Below, one piece after another: positions 1 to 8,442 of a stretch of DNA of 62,368 bases. The translations under genes and the position numbers were made by a program. Position 1 is the stretch's first letter; each line of letters opens with the position of its first letter. Origin of the DNA: Desulfobacteraceae bacterium RAAP-1 (GTDB lineage Bacteria > Desulfobacterota > Desulfobacteria > Desulfobacterales > Desulfatirhabdiaceae); assembly GCA_001443525.1 (NCBI GenBank), contig LKPX01000013.1, positions 1 to 62,368 on the forward strand, in the 5' to 3' direction. The notes beneath the pieces are model-generated. The model did not search any database. It was given only the letters and a program-made list of their open reading frames with translations, and was not told where the DNA came from.

Positions 1-115
1 CGATTCGACGTACTGAATGTACAGTCTCATCGCTGCTCGCTTGCTTTCGCGGTCTCAGTCCGAATGCTTGCTGGAATATCATTTTGAAAGCAAAATGGAA
101 TCAGAACCCTGTTTG
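1..115. other. left edge, downstream of oleC, no gene resolved
   Basis: This stretch follows the oleC stop codon on the minus strand. In ole clusters the next gene is commonly oleD, a short-chain dehydrogenase. I do not see an oleD start with its usual glycine-rich nucleotide-binding motif here, so oleD, if present, begins beyond the edge. No hairpin terminator is evident. Confidence 0.4.
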
Positions 116-1789
116 CTATTTCAATTGATGCGCTGCCCATATTGCCAGCTCTTCCCGATAAATCTTGGCGTTATGGCGGATGTCAACGGGAAAGCTCTTA
201 CGAAACAAAATAATGTCAATACTTCGTGTCTGTATATTTTGGGATGCCAGCTTCAGGAGTTCCTGCTCGATATTACTGAGATACATGCCGTCATTCTGAC
301 GCGCCTGGATGCAGATGACGGGTTTCTGTTTGGGCGGTTTGCCGATACCGACCAGGGCGCTTCGTATCACATCCGGATGATTGTTAAACACAGCTTCGCA
401 TGGAATCGTGTAAAGCGTTCCTGACGGCGTCTGAACCCGATGGTTTTTTCTGCCGCAAAACCATATCCGGCCCTTGGTATCCATCCAGCCCAGATCTCCC
501 ATGCGATGCCAGATTTCTTTGCCGTCGTGAATTTTGCTCATGCCGTCGGCATCATGATTTTCAAAATATCCGCGGGTGACCAGATCCCCTTTAACCACAA
601 TTTCGCCGATTTCAGTTGCAGGCACCATCAAATCATCACTCCAACGGGCGATAGGAGCGTCGCTGATCTTAATAATCCGCACATCAATATCCTGGATGGG
701 GCGGCCAACACAGATCCCATACCCTTTTTCTGTTAGATTTCGGGTGTCTGACAGAATCTCATCACTGGCAATGGAGAGAACCGGAACCGCTTCGGTGGCG
801 CCATAAGGAGTGTGCACCTGGGCGTTGTCGCAAAGCAGATTGCAGAACTGTTCGATATTGGCTGGTGATACCGGAGCGCCCGCCGATACCACCCGTTTGA
901 GAGAAGGCAGTTTAATGCTGTTCTGTTTGCCGAATCGACCCACCCGATCCAAAAGGGCAGGAGACGCAAACATGTTGGTGACCCCCTGATTGATAATGGC
1001 TTCGATGATTTTTTCAGGATCCGCCTGGGCAGGCATAGTGGGGTCCATATCGGGAATAACGGCGGTCATGCCCAGCGCCGGATCAAAGAGCGCGAACAAC
1101 GGAAATGTCGGCAGGTCGATTTCATCACTGTCGATTTGAAAATGGGCCTGAATATACCGGATCTGGGCGTCAAAATTTTCATGCGTGTAGAGGACGCCTT
1201 TGGCGGGTCCGGTGCTGCCGGTGGTGAAGAGGATGGCGGCGGTTTCATTTTTTTGAACGGAAACAGGCGGATATGGTTGCCACTGAACAGTTCTCAGATC
1301 TTTTAGGGAAGCGCCGCCCCAGAACCATTTGGAACCCACTGTGACACAAACCTTGACGGTTTTAAACGTGGATGGATGCCATTTCCGAAATGCATGGGCT
1401 TTGGAGATGCCGATAAAAGCTTCGGGTCTGCTCTCTTTCATGCAGGAAAGAAGGCGCGGAATTCCCATGCCCGGATCAACCACCACCGGTACGGCGCCGG
1501 TTTTAAACAGCGCAAAAACCAGTGCAAAAAAATCGAGACCCGGTGGCACCATCAGAACAGTCCGGACGCCTCGTGCGATACCGATGGATTCCAGACCGAT
1601 CGCGAGACAATCGGATTCCATATCCAGTTGTCGAAACGTCAATTGTGTGTAGGTGACCCTGCCATCCTCATCTCTGCCTGCAGGAAAGACCACCGCCCGT
1701 TTATATGGCTGGAGCCGCGCCATATAGTTTAGATGAGATGCAATATTCATCGGCTGAGAATCGGATTTGGGTTGAAGTTCTATTGTCAT
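116..1789 (-). CDS. oleC: OleC-type olefin beta-lactone synthetase (ANL-superfamily AMP-dependent ligase)
   Basis: About 557 residues of the acyl-CoA synthetase-like (ANL) superfamily. The P-loop-like motif LFTTGSTGPAKGV, the A5-type motif YGATEAVP and the GDLGWMD motif before a C-terminal lid domain are all visible. The N-terminal part, with RTVLMVPPGLDFFALVFALFKTGAVPVVVDPGMG, closely resembles OleC rather than ordinary fatty acyl-CoA ligases. Known OleC proteins convert a beta-hydroxy acid to a beta-lactone using ATP. I chose the ATG at 1787-1789. The open frame continues upstream to 1930, but that extension reads through a dispersed intergenic repeat and has no family similarity; MNIASHL at 1750 is an alternative start. 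The neighbour oleB supports an ole pathway. Assignment to OleC is by recognition, not by a search. Confidence 0.8.
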   Translation of the reverse strand: MTIELQPKSDSQPMNIASHLNYMARLQPYKRAVVFPAGRDEDGRVTYTQLTFRQLDMESDCLAIGLESIGIARGVRTVLMVPPGLDFFALVFALFKTGAVPVVVDPGMGIPRLLSCMKESRPEAFIGISKAHAFRKWHPSTFKTVKVCVTVGSKWFWGGASLKDLRTVQWQPYPPVSVQKNETAAILFTTGSTGPAKGVLYTHENFDAQIRYIQAHFQIDSDEIDLPTFPLFALFDPALGMTAVIPDMDPTMPAQADPEKIIEAIINQGVTNMFASPALLDRVGRFGKQNSIKLPSLKRVVSAGAPVSPANIEQFCNLLCDNAQVHTPYGATEAVPVLSIASDEILSDTRNLTEKGYGICVGRPIQDIDVRIIKISDAPIARWSDDLMVPATEIGEIVVKGDLVTRGYFENHDADGMSKIHDGKEIWHRMGDLGWMDTKGRIWFCGRKNHRVQTPSGTLYTIPCEAVFNNHPDVIRSALVGIGKPPKQKPVICIQARQNDGMYLSNIEQELLKLASQNIQTRSIDIILFRKSFPVDIRHNAKIYREELAIWAAHQLK

Positions 1790-1835
1790 ACGGGAATCCG
1801 TAATTTTATGTGAATCGGAGGATGCGATGCAAACG

Positions 1836-1990
1836 TTGACGGCTTCGTAAAAAGTCCGCATGCTGCGTTGCGCCGCATCCTTCGTCATTGCAGCGTACGA
1901 CAAGTACGTTTCATTCCTCAGAAATTGCACGCCTTGCCTGCGAACATTTTACGAAGTCGTCCGAAATTCGACTTTTTACGAAGACATCAA
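1836..1990 (+). repeat. full-length copy of the TTGAC...ATCAA dispersed repeat (155 bp)
   Basis: Begins TTGACGGCTTCGTAAAAAGTC and ends with the inverted form GACTTTTTACGAAGACATCAA. A further inverted copy of the end motif (TTTTACGAAGTCGTC) lies inside at about 1947-1961, so the element has one forward and two inverted end motifs. The flanks read AACGTTGA on both sides, but that word is itself palindromic, so it is not proof of a target duplication. It lies just upstream of oleC and accounts for the false N-terminal extension of that frame. Confidence 0.85.
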
Positions 1991-2049
1991 CGTTGATACT
2001 CCGTTTATTTCAATATCGTCAGATTGTTAAGAAACTGTAAAAGGTTACA

Positions 2050-2988
2050 TCAGGAAACAGGACTTTTCAAGAAGTTTAACACATTTTCCAGAATCAAATC
2101 CGGAATATCCTCCAGCAGGTAATGGCCTGCCTGATCATAAACGTGGACATGGGCATCGGGGAAGCGCCGACGCCATTCCTTCAGATAGTCCATATCAAAA
2201 ACAAAGTCATGAACGCCCCAGCAGATCAGCATGGGAATGCCTGATAATTGCCGGATGTTTTCATCCAGCCACTGGACATCGGCAAAGCTGGAATCCGATG
2301 GGATTATGGGGATATCCTCGACAAATTTCAGGGTGGCCAGGCGATGATTCCAGGAGTTGTAGGGAGCGATCAGTCCTTTGCGTACATCGCTGCCAAGCCG
2401 GGTGTAAGGGGCCATCACCAGCGCGGCCCTTGCAAAAAGATTTCCCCCCAATACCGCGATTCTGGCAAAAGAACGAAATCGTCTCAGCATTTGAAGCCGC
2501 AGCGGCAGTTTCTTCCCGTACGGTGGGAAAAAAGCAGCGGTATTCATTAGAACAATTCGCGAAACAGCGGCCGGATGCCGCAGGGCATACCCCATGCCTA
2601 TAGCGCCTCCCCAGTCGTGCAGAATCAGCGTAACCGGTCGGTTTAGATGCAGGTGAGCCAGCAGAAATTCCAGATCGTGCATGCGGGTGGACAGCCTGAA
2701 ATCGTAGCGGTCTTCTGTTGGTTTGTCCGACAGGCCGCAGCCGATATGATCGGGAGCAATGACGCGGTAATGCGGCGACAGACCTTGCACCAGATTCCGG
2801 AAATAAAAAGACCAGGTAGGATTTCCATGCACCATGACAACGGGTTCTCCCTGCCCTTCGTCCAGATAATGACAGTGGAGTCCATCAATATTCACAAAAT
2901 GAGACACAAACGGATAAAGATGACGAAATCCAGACAGATCAACAGGTGATGATTGAGGTGACATTATGAATTTAGCAGGATTACACAT
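2050..2988 (-). CDS. oleB: OleB-type alpha/beta hydrolase (beta-lactone decarboxylase)
   Basis: 312 residues of the haloalkane dehalogenase-like alpha/beta-hydrolase fold. Visible are the oxyanion-region HGNPTWSF, the nucleophile elbow LILHDWGGAIG with aspartate as nucleophile, and a late histidine in QAGHYLLED. OleB uses this aspartate to open beta-lactones made by OleC and release CO2 and a long-chain alkene. It lies upstream of oleC on the same strand with about 260 bp between them, part of it occupied by a repeat element, so cotranscription is plausible but not certain. oleA, the thiolase-like condensing enzyme, is not directly upstream. A second possible start is the methionine at 2964. 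The alternative of a true haloalkane dehalogenase cannot be excluded by sequence alone, but the oleC neighbour makes OleB more likely. Confidence 0.75.
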   Translation of the reverse strand: MCNPAKFIMSPQSSPVDLSGFRHLYPFVSHFVNIDGLHCHYLDEGQGEPVVMVHGNPTWSFYFRNLVQGLSPHYRVIAPDHIGCGLSDKPTEDRYDFRLSTRMHDLEFLLAHLHLNRPVTLILHDWGGAIGMGYALRHPAAVSRIVLMNTAAFFPPYGKKLPLRLQMLRRFRSFARIAVLGGNLFARAALVMAPYTRLGSDVRKGLIAPYNSWNHRLATLKFVEDIPIIPSDSSFADVQWLDENIRQLSGIPMLICWGVHDFVFDMDYLKEWRRRFPDAHVHVYDQAGHYLLEDIPDLILENVLNFLKSPVS

Positions 2989-3223
2989 GCGTCATTCGTA
3001 CAGCTTTTTCGCCGAATTTGCAAATAGTCCGTCATATTTTTAGCAAACTGTCCGGTAGCAATATCGAAGCTAAGTCTGAGAATCGCCACTCCAAGGATTT
3101 AAATGTTTTCCGGGTTCTCTTCCTGCAAATAGCCGAGAACTTGACTTCACTGGAATGTTTTGCATATAGTAACCGTGATTGAATTCAGAAATTAAAAAAA
3201 TGAGTATCGCGTGTGACTGACTT

Positions 3224-3961
3224 ATGAAAAATTCATGGATCAAAATAGAACCTGTCCGCCTTGCTGGAGCTGTCTGCTTTTTAGCTCTGGTGGCTGCATT
3301 ATATTCCGGGTGCGCCATGATGGCGGCATCCATTGCGACCGATGCTGTTACGTCGGCGACTCGTGAGGTGGTTACGGCATCAACGGAAGGTGGAAACAAC
3401 GCCACACCACAGAAGGAAGGCGTTGACGCGCTGATGCCGCACATTCCTGTAGATGCAACATACGCAGTGGATTATGACCAGGTGTGGGATGCAGTGATGG
3501 TCAGTCTGAGAGAAAATCAGGAAGCGATCGGTCATACAGACATGCAGAAGGGGAATATCCAGTCCGGCGAAAAGGAATGGGATCAGCAAATGGCGGCCAG
3601 GCTTGAAACAGAGCTTGGCATCAAGGCAGCGCCTGCACCTGGTACATTTACCAAAATGGAAAAATCGCTTCAGGGCTATCTGAAACATAATTCTGTTCGA
3701 TATTTCTACAATATTCAAATCAACCGGGTGGCAAAAGGGATTTGCGTCAAGGCCGAGGTCGTTTTCTCAGGCGATATAAATGCTTCAGCCGCCGATTCCT
3801 TACCTGTTCCGGAACGCTGTGCGCTGCTTCGAGCGCGGTTTTTTAAAATCCTGAATCAGAAAATCAAGCCGATTCTGGTTAAACTTCCTGCCAATCCCCT
3901 GGAAGACATTCCGTATGACGATATCGACAATAAGCCGCCATCACAGGCAAGTGGATCGTGA
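3224..3961 (+). CDS. uncharacterised lipoprotein
   Basis: 245 residues beginning with a signal peptide of about 28 residues and a lipobox (LYSG followed by C, near residue 29), so probably anchored to a membrane on the periplasmic side. After a low-complexity Ala/Thr-rich linker, the mature part has VDYDQVWDAVMVSLRE, the look of the small DUF3568-like lipoprotein fold in which two strands flank a helix. No catalytic motif is visible. It is divergent from oleB and convergent with the next gene. Function unknown. Confidence 0.7.
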   Translation: MKNSWIKIEPVRLAGAVCFLALVAALYSGCAMMAASIATDAVTSATREVVTASTEGGNNATPQKEGVDALMPHIPVDATYAVDYDQVWDAVMVSLRENQEAIGHTDMQKGNIQSGEKEWDQQMAARLETELGIKAAPAPGTFTKMEKSLQGYLKHNSVRYFYNIQINRVAKGICVKAEVVFSGDINASAADSLPVPERCALLRARFFKILNQKIKPILVKLPANPLEDIPYDDIDNKPPSQASGS

Positions 3962-3994
3962 GGAACTGCTTTTCTTCTTCAGTAAATTACTGCG

Positions 3995-4597
3995 TCACTG
4001 TTTGATCATGCAGCTCGTGGATTGTTTGATAATTTTCCAGTTCTGGCCGTGGTATTTGGTTCTGGTGCTGCCTGTGGCGATACGTGAGCCTGAACCTCCG
4101 ACATCGTTCGCTTCGCAATAAATATGGGCTTTATGACCATAGTCATCGACAAGATGTACCGATATCAGCAGTTTTTTGCAAAAATTTCCGCCAGATACCC
4201 TTCCGGAAAGAACAACCGTGTCGGACGCGCCCGTAGTGGGACTTGACCAGTTGATCTCATACGGGGGAATTGTTGATTTCTGGCGGGAATGCCTCCGGTG
4301 GGTTTTTCGCGGATACTGAGTCTGAACCTCATATTCACTGGTTTTAAATGATTGTTTCTCATGGCGGCTGTCATATGTATCTCGCGAAGATTTTTTTTCG
4401 GAATGGGGTTCTGGTGGCGCCACATAATCCGTTTCCTTGCCGACTTGTACGGGAGAGCGGGGATTGCTTTGAGAGGTGACAGGGGAGTTTGAAAAATGCT
4501 GAACGCCATTTTCATCTTTCCAGTTGTAGATATCACCGGCGGCAGAACCTGTAACGACCGCCAGCGCCATCACGATGGAGCCGAAAATACATTTCAT
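3995..4597 (-). CDS. DUF4124-domain periplasmic protein
   Basis: About 200 residues. The start at 4595-4597 was chosen because a strong Shine-Dalgarno GGAGGAAATCCGG precedes it and MKCIFGSIVMALAVVTGSAAG is a clean signal peptide; the longer open frame to 4735 has neither. The mature N-terminus IYNWKDENGVQHFSNSP is a typical DUF4124 motif found in many proteobacterial envelope proteins. A charged, low-complexity middle follows, and the C-terminal third (INWSSPTTGASDTVVLSGRVSGG) may be a small beta domain. Function unknown; convergent with the lipoprotein gene. Confidence 0.7.
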   Translation of the reverse strand: MKCIFGSIVMALAVVTGSAAGDIYNWKDENGVQHFSNSPVTSQSNPRSPVQVGKETDYVAPPEPHSEKKSSRDTYDSRHEKQSFKTSEYEVQTQYPRKTHRRHSRQKSTIPPYEINWSSPTTGASDTVVLSGRVSGGNFCKKLLISVHLVDDYGHKAHIYCEANDVGGSGSRIATGSTRTKYHGQNWKIIKQSTSCMIKQ

Positions 4598-4793
4598 CCG
4601 GATTTCCTCCTGACCTTGACATTTACCCATCGCTCTTCCTTCAGGATATGGGCGGGGTGAGAGTGATAAGTGCAGAGTGCAGCCGTTCTGAATATTCGGG
4701 ATGTCTTGGCGGATCACTAAAACACTGTACGGCATAAAGTCAAGGCTAATTTTCTCATAACCGCATGGAGCGTATTCAGTAAATGGGTTAGCC

Positions 4794-4822
4794 TTGACAG
4801 TTGGAAACAGAAAAAGTATATG
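4794..4822 (+). promoter_or_regulatory. candidate sigma-70 promoter of tatBC
   Basis: TTGACA at 4794-4799, a 17-bp spacer and TATATG at 4817-4822, about 85 bp upstream of the chosen tat start. The -35 is a perfect match and the -10 partial. It sits in the divergent gap between the DUF4124 gene and tat. Confidence 0.5.
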
Positions 4823-4906
4823 ACACGGGTATATTGCAAAACACGTTTCATATGCCGTTTGTTGCCGATTTTAGCGATAGCCGTTGTTTCATCGGGAGGA
4901 AGATTC

Positions 4907-5239
4907 ATGTTTGGTATTGGTATGTCCGAAATGCTGCTGATTCTGGTCATCGCGTTGATTGTGCTGGGGCCCCAGAAACTGCCTGAGGTCGCGAAGTTTT
5001 TGGGAAAAGCCCTGAATGAAATCAGACGGGCGACAAACGAAATCAAGGAATCCATGGATGTGGACAGCGGATTGAAAGACATCAAAAAATCTTTTTCAGA
5101 GATGAATGCTGGGGTTAAAACGGCAAACAGCCAGTCTTCCAGTCCGGAAGCTGCTACTGAAGCGCCAGCCCATGAACCTCCTCCTGTGGAAACACCTGCT
5201 CCTAAAAATCCCGATAAAAGTACGCATACTGCAAGTTGA
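4907..5239 (+). CDS. tatB: Sec-independent translocase TatA/TatB-type subunit
   Basis: 110 residues. The start at 4907 was chosen because GGGAGGAAG precedes it and the protein then opens as MFGIGMSEMLLILVIALIVLGPQKLPE, the canonical Tat hairpin: a short membrane helix with an early glutamate, the GPxxLPE hinge, then an amphipathic helix (KFLGKALNEIRRATNEIKES). The early Glu and FGIG start favour TatB over TatA. The C-terminal tail is Pro/Glu rich. With TatC it would move folded, twin-arginine-signal proteins across the inner membrane. The open frame extends 29 codons further upstream without a ribosome site. Confidence 0.85.
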   Translation: MFGIGMSEMLLILVIALIVLGPQKLPEVAKFLGKALNEIRRATNEIKESMDVDSGLKDIKKSFSEMNAGVKTANSQSSSPEAATEAPAHEPPPVETPAPKNPDKSTHTAS

Positions 5240-5251
5240 TACAGGACGAAT

Positions 5252-6010
5252 GTGCTTATGAAAGAGGAAGAGAAAATCCCTTTTACAGATCACCTCGGAG
5301 AGCTTAGAAAACGCCTGATTACTTGCGTGGTTGCGGTAGGTGTCGGATTTATTGTCGCGTATTGTTTCAAGGAGTGGCTGTTTAACTTTTTAACCCATCC
5401 GTTGATCTCAGCCATGAAGCCTGGCGAAAAGCTGATTTACACCAATTTGCCAGAAGCTTTTTTTACCTATCTGCGGGTAGCGCTTCTGGCCGGCGTCGTT
5501 TTGGCGGCGCCTGTTATTATTTACCAGTTCTGGATTTTTGTGGCTCCCGGGCTTTATCATAAAGAAAGAAGAATGCTGGGGCCCATTTTGTTTTTCTCGG
5601 TGCTTTTTTTTATGGGAGGAGCGATTTTCGGGTATGTGGTGGTATTTCCCCTCGGATTTCGTTTTTTTCTCAGTTTCGCTACCGATACCATCCGTCCGCT
5701 ACCTACCATGAGTGAATATCTCAGCCTTGCGTCAACCTTTTTGTTGGCGTTTGGCCTGATCTTTGAGCTTCCGCTGGTTATTGTCTTTTTTGTAAAGCTG
5801 GGGATTATTTCCATTGACTTTTTAACCAAAAACAGAAAATATGCCATCCTTGTTTTCTTCATTATAGCGGCCATATTAACGCCTCCGGATGTTGTCTCTC
5901 AAACGCTTATGGCGGTTCCCATGATTGCGTTATACGAAATTGGCATCATCGGAGCGCGGGTATTCGCTTCGAAAAAAACGGTGAAAAACGCTTCGGAAAC
6001 TGAAGTCTGA
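5252..6010 (+). CDS. tatC: twin-arginine translocase subunit TatC
   Basis: About 252 residues with six hydrophobic segments. The family signature is clear: FTDHLGELRKRL at the N-terminus, FAPGLYHKERRM (here FVAPGLYHKERR) in the first periplasmic region, and AAILTPPDVVSQTLMAVPM near the end. Start is a GTG at 5252 or the ATG at 5258, two codons later. It lies 12 bp after tatB. Some Tat substrates of sulfate reducers, such as hydrogenases, need nickel maturation; hypAB lie 35 kb away. Confidence 0.93.
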   Translation: MLMKEEEKIPFTDHLGELRKRLITCVVAVGVGFIVAYCFKEWLFNFLTHPLISAMKPGEKLIYTNLPEAFFTYLRVALLAGVVLAAPVIIYQFWIFVAPGLYHKERRMLGPILFFSVLFFMGGAIFGYVVVFPLGFRFFLSFATDTIRPLPTMSEYLSLASTFLLAFGLIFELPLVIVFFVKLGIISIDFLTKNRKYAILVFFIIAAILTPPDVVSQTLMAVPMIALYEIGIIGARVFASKKTVKNASETEV

Positions 6011-6109
6011 TATTCTGCCAATCCTGGGCCGGATGGCTTTACAATGTCAAAACCTGGATAGCGACGACATACTCCGATATTGACGGGTACGGTTCCTGCT
6101 TTTGAGGTT

Positions 6110-6122
6110 ATACTCTGAGTAT
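6110..6122. promoter_or_regulatory. short perfect palindrome upstream of cytochrome c3
   Basis: ATACTC-T-GAGTAT forms a perfect 13-bp inverted repeat 82 bp before the cytochrome start. It might be an operator or chance. No promoter with good -35/-10 boxes was fixed here. Confidence 0.25.
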
Positions 6123-6203
6123 CCACAAGGTCGGTCTTTACTCTATATCGGGTATATTGCGGCGCTATCTCATCAACAACAAAGGAAAGGAGAGTAAAAC
6201 GTT

Positions 6204-6659
6204 ATGAAGAGGTCATTGTTGGTTGTGATGGCAGTGGGGTTTGCCGCCGTATTCGGATCGGTGGCGCTGTATGCGGGAACCAATCCGCCGGATGTCATCA
6301 AAATGGAGGATAGTAAGATATATCCCAAGCATGAAAAGGGTATCGTCGTGTTCTCACACAAAAAGCATGTGACGGAATACAAGGATACCTGTGGGGACTG
6401 TCATCATGACAAGGACGGCAAGCCGCTTACCAATCTTAAACCAGGTGACAACGTACAGCCCTGTTACGAATGCCACAACAAACCCGGTGAAAAACCCAAA
6501 GGAAAAGACGCTCCCAAACTGACGGAAAAAGAAGCGTTGCAATACCATGCGGAAGCGATGCACAAGAAATGTATCGGCTGCCACAGAGAATTTAATAAAA
6601 AGAATAACTCCAATGCAGCTCCGACAACCTGTGTAAAGTGCCATCCCAAAGCCAGCTAA
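6204..6659 (+). CDS. class III cytochrome c (tetraheme cytochrome c3)
   Basis: 151 residues: an N-terminal signal peptide cleaved near ALYAG, then four CxxCH heme-binding motifs (CGDCH, CYECH, CIGCH, CVKCH) interspersed with extra histidines such as FSHKKHV, which supply the second axial ligands. This is the layout of periplasmic tetraheme c3 of sulfate reducers, which carries electrons between hydrogenases or formate dehydrogenases and membrane complexes. Ribosome site AAAGGAAAGGAGAG precedes the ATG. Downstream is a clear terminator, so it appears monocistronic. Preceded by tatC but with about 190 bp between. Confidence 0.93.
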   Translation: MKRSLLVVMAVGFAAVFGSVALYAGTNPPDVIKMEDSKIYPKHEKGIVVFSHKKHVTEYKDTCGDCHHDKDGKPLTNLKPGDNVQPCYECHNKPGEKPKGKDAPKLTEKEALQYHAEAMHKKCIGCHREFNKKNNSNAAPTTCVKCHPKAS

Positions 6660-6675
6660 TGGCTTAATTGAATGA

Positions 6676-6719
6676 AAAAAGAAGGGGTAGCAGCACAGTT
6701 CAAAGGCCTACCCCTTTTT
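6676..6719 (+). terminator. rho-independent terminator after cytochrome c3
   Basis: GAAGGGGTAG and CTACCCCTTTTTA form a stem with a run of A before and T after, 17 bp after the cytochrome stop codon. Confidence 0.8.
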
Positions 6720-6738
6720 AAGCCCCGTTACCCCGCAA

Positions 6739-6784
6739 TATTTTCGAAGCCGTCTGAAAATCGACTTTTTACGAGGGCATCAAC
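6739..6784 (+). repeat. right-end fragment of the dispersed repeat
   Basis: Contains CGAAGCCGTCTGAAAATCGA followed by CTTTTTACGAGGGCATCAAC, matching the last 40-45 bp of full copies such as the one ending at 22504. The left part is absent. It separates the cytochrome terminator from the converging next gene. Confidence 0.7.
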
Positions 6785-6804
6785 CTTACCCAGCCAATGC
6801 GATG

Positions 6805-7323
6805 TCAGCGGATGCGGCTCATTGTCTGATGTTCATGTGCGATCTGCAGATAGTGCTCTGCCGGATCGGTGATCATGGATGTAAGGTTCGGAGGATAGGC
6901 TTTCTTGAAAACAGCTGGCGTGCCGGCCACCATATGAAATGGTCCGACTTCCTGGCGAGATTTCACCAAAGAACCGGCTGCCACGATAGAACCTCTTAAT
7001 ATCCTGGCGTCATTCAGGATAATAGCGCCCATTCCTATTAGGCAGTACTCTTCAATGGAACAGCCGTGAACTATGGCGTTGTGGCCGATGGTGACGCTTT
7101 CTCCGACATGTGCAGGTTTGCCGTAATCGGTATGAATGGTGCAGTTATCCTGAACATTGGTGTTTTTTCCGATGAATATTGGCGCCATATCCCCTCTCAG
7201 CACCGCCCCGTACCAAATACTGGCGCCTTCCTGAATTTCAACATCACCCACAATTACTGCCGTAGGCGCAATAAATACATTCCTGCCGATTACCGGTTTT
7301 TTTTCTCCCAGCTCAATTATCAT
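6805..7323 (-). CDS. gamma-carbonic anhydrase-like hexapeptide-repeat protein
   Basis: About 172 residues of the left-handed beta-helix (hexapeptide) superfamily, of the gamma-carbonic anhydrase/PaaY/CaiE type. Visible are GASIWYGAVLRGDMAPI, NVQDNCTIHTD and TIGHNAIVHGCSI; the histidines in IHTD, IGHNAIVHG match the zinc ligands of the family. Start chosen at 7321-7323 (MIIELGEKKPVIG) because GATGAGG lies upstream and the 31-codon upstream extension is unlike the family. Members hydrate CO2 or have lost that activity; which applies here is not decidable. Confidence 0.8.
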   Translation of the reverse strand: MIIELGEKKPVIGRNVFIAPTAVIVGDVEIQEGASIWYGAVLRGDMAPIFIGKNTNVQDNCTIHTDYGKPAHVGESVTIGHNAIVHGCSIEEYCLIGMGAIILNDARILRGSIVAAGSLVKSRQEVGPFHMVAGTPAVFKKAYPPNLTSMITDPAEHYLQIAHEHQTMSRIR

Positions 7324-7494
7324 AACCAGCCTCATCAAATTGAATTTGTATAAAACGCATTCATAAAACAAAGCAACTGCCAAAGTCAAAGAAAATCCCG
7401 GCGATGGAACAGCCATCCGGTTTGACTTTTCAGAAATTTACAGAGTATAATACCTGCCAGAACATAAGAAAGTTATCCTTTTTAGCAAGGTGTT

Positions 7495-8295
7495 ATGAAA
7501 GACTATTATCAGACACTGGGCGTCGTAACAGATGCGACATCCCGGCAGATCAAGACCGCTTATCGTGAACTGGCTTTCAAATACCATCCGGACCAATGCA
7601 AGGATCCGGATGGCATTGATCACATGAAAGCTATCAATGAGGCATATGCTGTCTTGTCACATCCCCAAAAGCGCAAGGAATACGATTCATTGCAGCATCA
7701 GTATGGTGATGCTGCTTACGGGCGTTTTCGCAGCGCATATTCCGAGCAGGATATTTTTAACGGGTCGGATATTCACCAGATATTCGAAGAAATGGCCAGG
7801 TCTTTCGGAATCCGGGGTTTTGACGCTATTTTTAAGGAATATTACGGTCAGAATTACAAAACGAAAACATATGACATCAACAGACCCGGATTCCGAGTCC
7901 ATGGGGTTGCCTTCAATGGGAATATGGGAATGCCAATACTCAATAAATCCATGATCACTGAAAAAATAAAAAAGATAACCCGGAAATTTATTCCAAAAAA
8001 AGCGGAACGTACGCTGTCTCCCAAGGCCGCTGACTATTATGATGTCATTCATATCAATCCGGAACTTGCCAGAACCGGGGGGGCGTATGCGTATTATCTA
8101 CGTTCTTATTCCAGAAGGCTTGTGGTCAAAATTCCGCCGGGAGTTCGAGAAGGGCAGAAAATCCGGCTGGCAGGCATGGGGGAGGCAGGAAAAAACGGTA
8201 TCCTTTCAGGGGATCTGTATCTCAAGGTTTCTCTGAAAGAACCTTTGTTTCAAAGAATCAAGGCAATGGTTTCATCCAAACTGAAAAAATCCTGA
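7495..8295 (+). CDS. DnaJ-family co-chaperone without zinc finger (CbpA-like)
   Basis: 266 residues. A J domain occupies residues 1-70 with the HPD motif in FKYHPDQ, which stimulates DnaK ATPase. The middle has no Cys zinc-finger repeats and no Gly-rich repeat. The end, with RRLVVKIPPGVREGQKIRLAGMGEAG and GDLYLKVSL, is a DnaJ C-terminal peptide-binding domain. It is shorter than CbpA (about 306 residues), with one substrate domain apparently replaced by a unique middle. ATG at 7495 follows AGCAAGGTGTT. Specific clients unknown. Confidence 0.8.
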   Translation: MKDYYQTLGVVTDATSRQIKTAYRELAFKYHPDQCKDPDGIDHMKAINEAYAVLSHPQKRKEYDSLQHQYGDAAYGRFRSAYSEQDIFNGSDIHQIFEEMARSFGIRGFDAIFKEYYGQNYKTKTYDINRPGFRVHGVAFNGNMGMPILNKSMITEKIKKITRKFIPKKAERTLSPKAADYYDVIHINPELARTGGAYAYYLRSYSRRLVVKIPPGVREGQKIRLAGMGEAGKNGILSGDLYLKVSLKEPLFQRIKAMVSSKLKKS

Positions 8296-8442
8296 ATACC
8301 TCGCAGAGCCTGTTTTCGGACAGCTTTATGCCAGCATTAAAGCGGCTGGCTGTTCGCAGGTGACATGCTCAAATCTTTCTGGAGTTGTGGCGCGTTTTTC
8401 CGTACGCCACAACGATGATGGAACAGCGTACATCCTGACTTC

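Noticed and set aside
1790-1930. N-terminal extension of the OleC frame by 47 codons
   Set aside because: It is translated from the dispersed repeat, has no ribosome site and no match to the family; similar peptides arise wherever the repeat is read in this frame.
1832-1996. 8-bp target-site duplication AACGTTGA around the first repeat copy
   Set aside because: AACGTT is its own reverse complement and overlaps the element's inverted ends, so the match may simply be part of the terminal inverted repeat.
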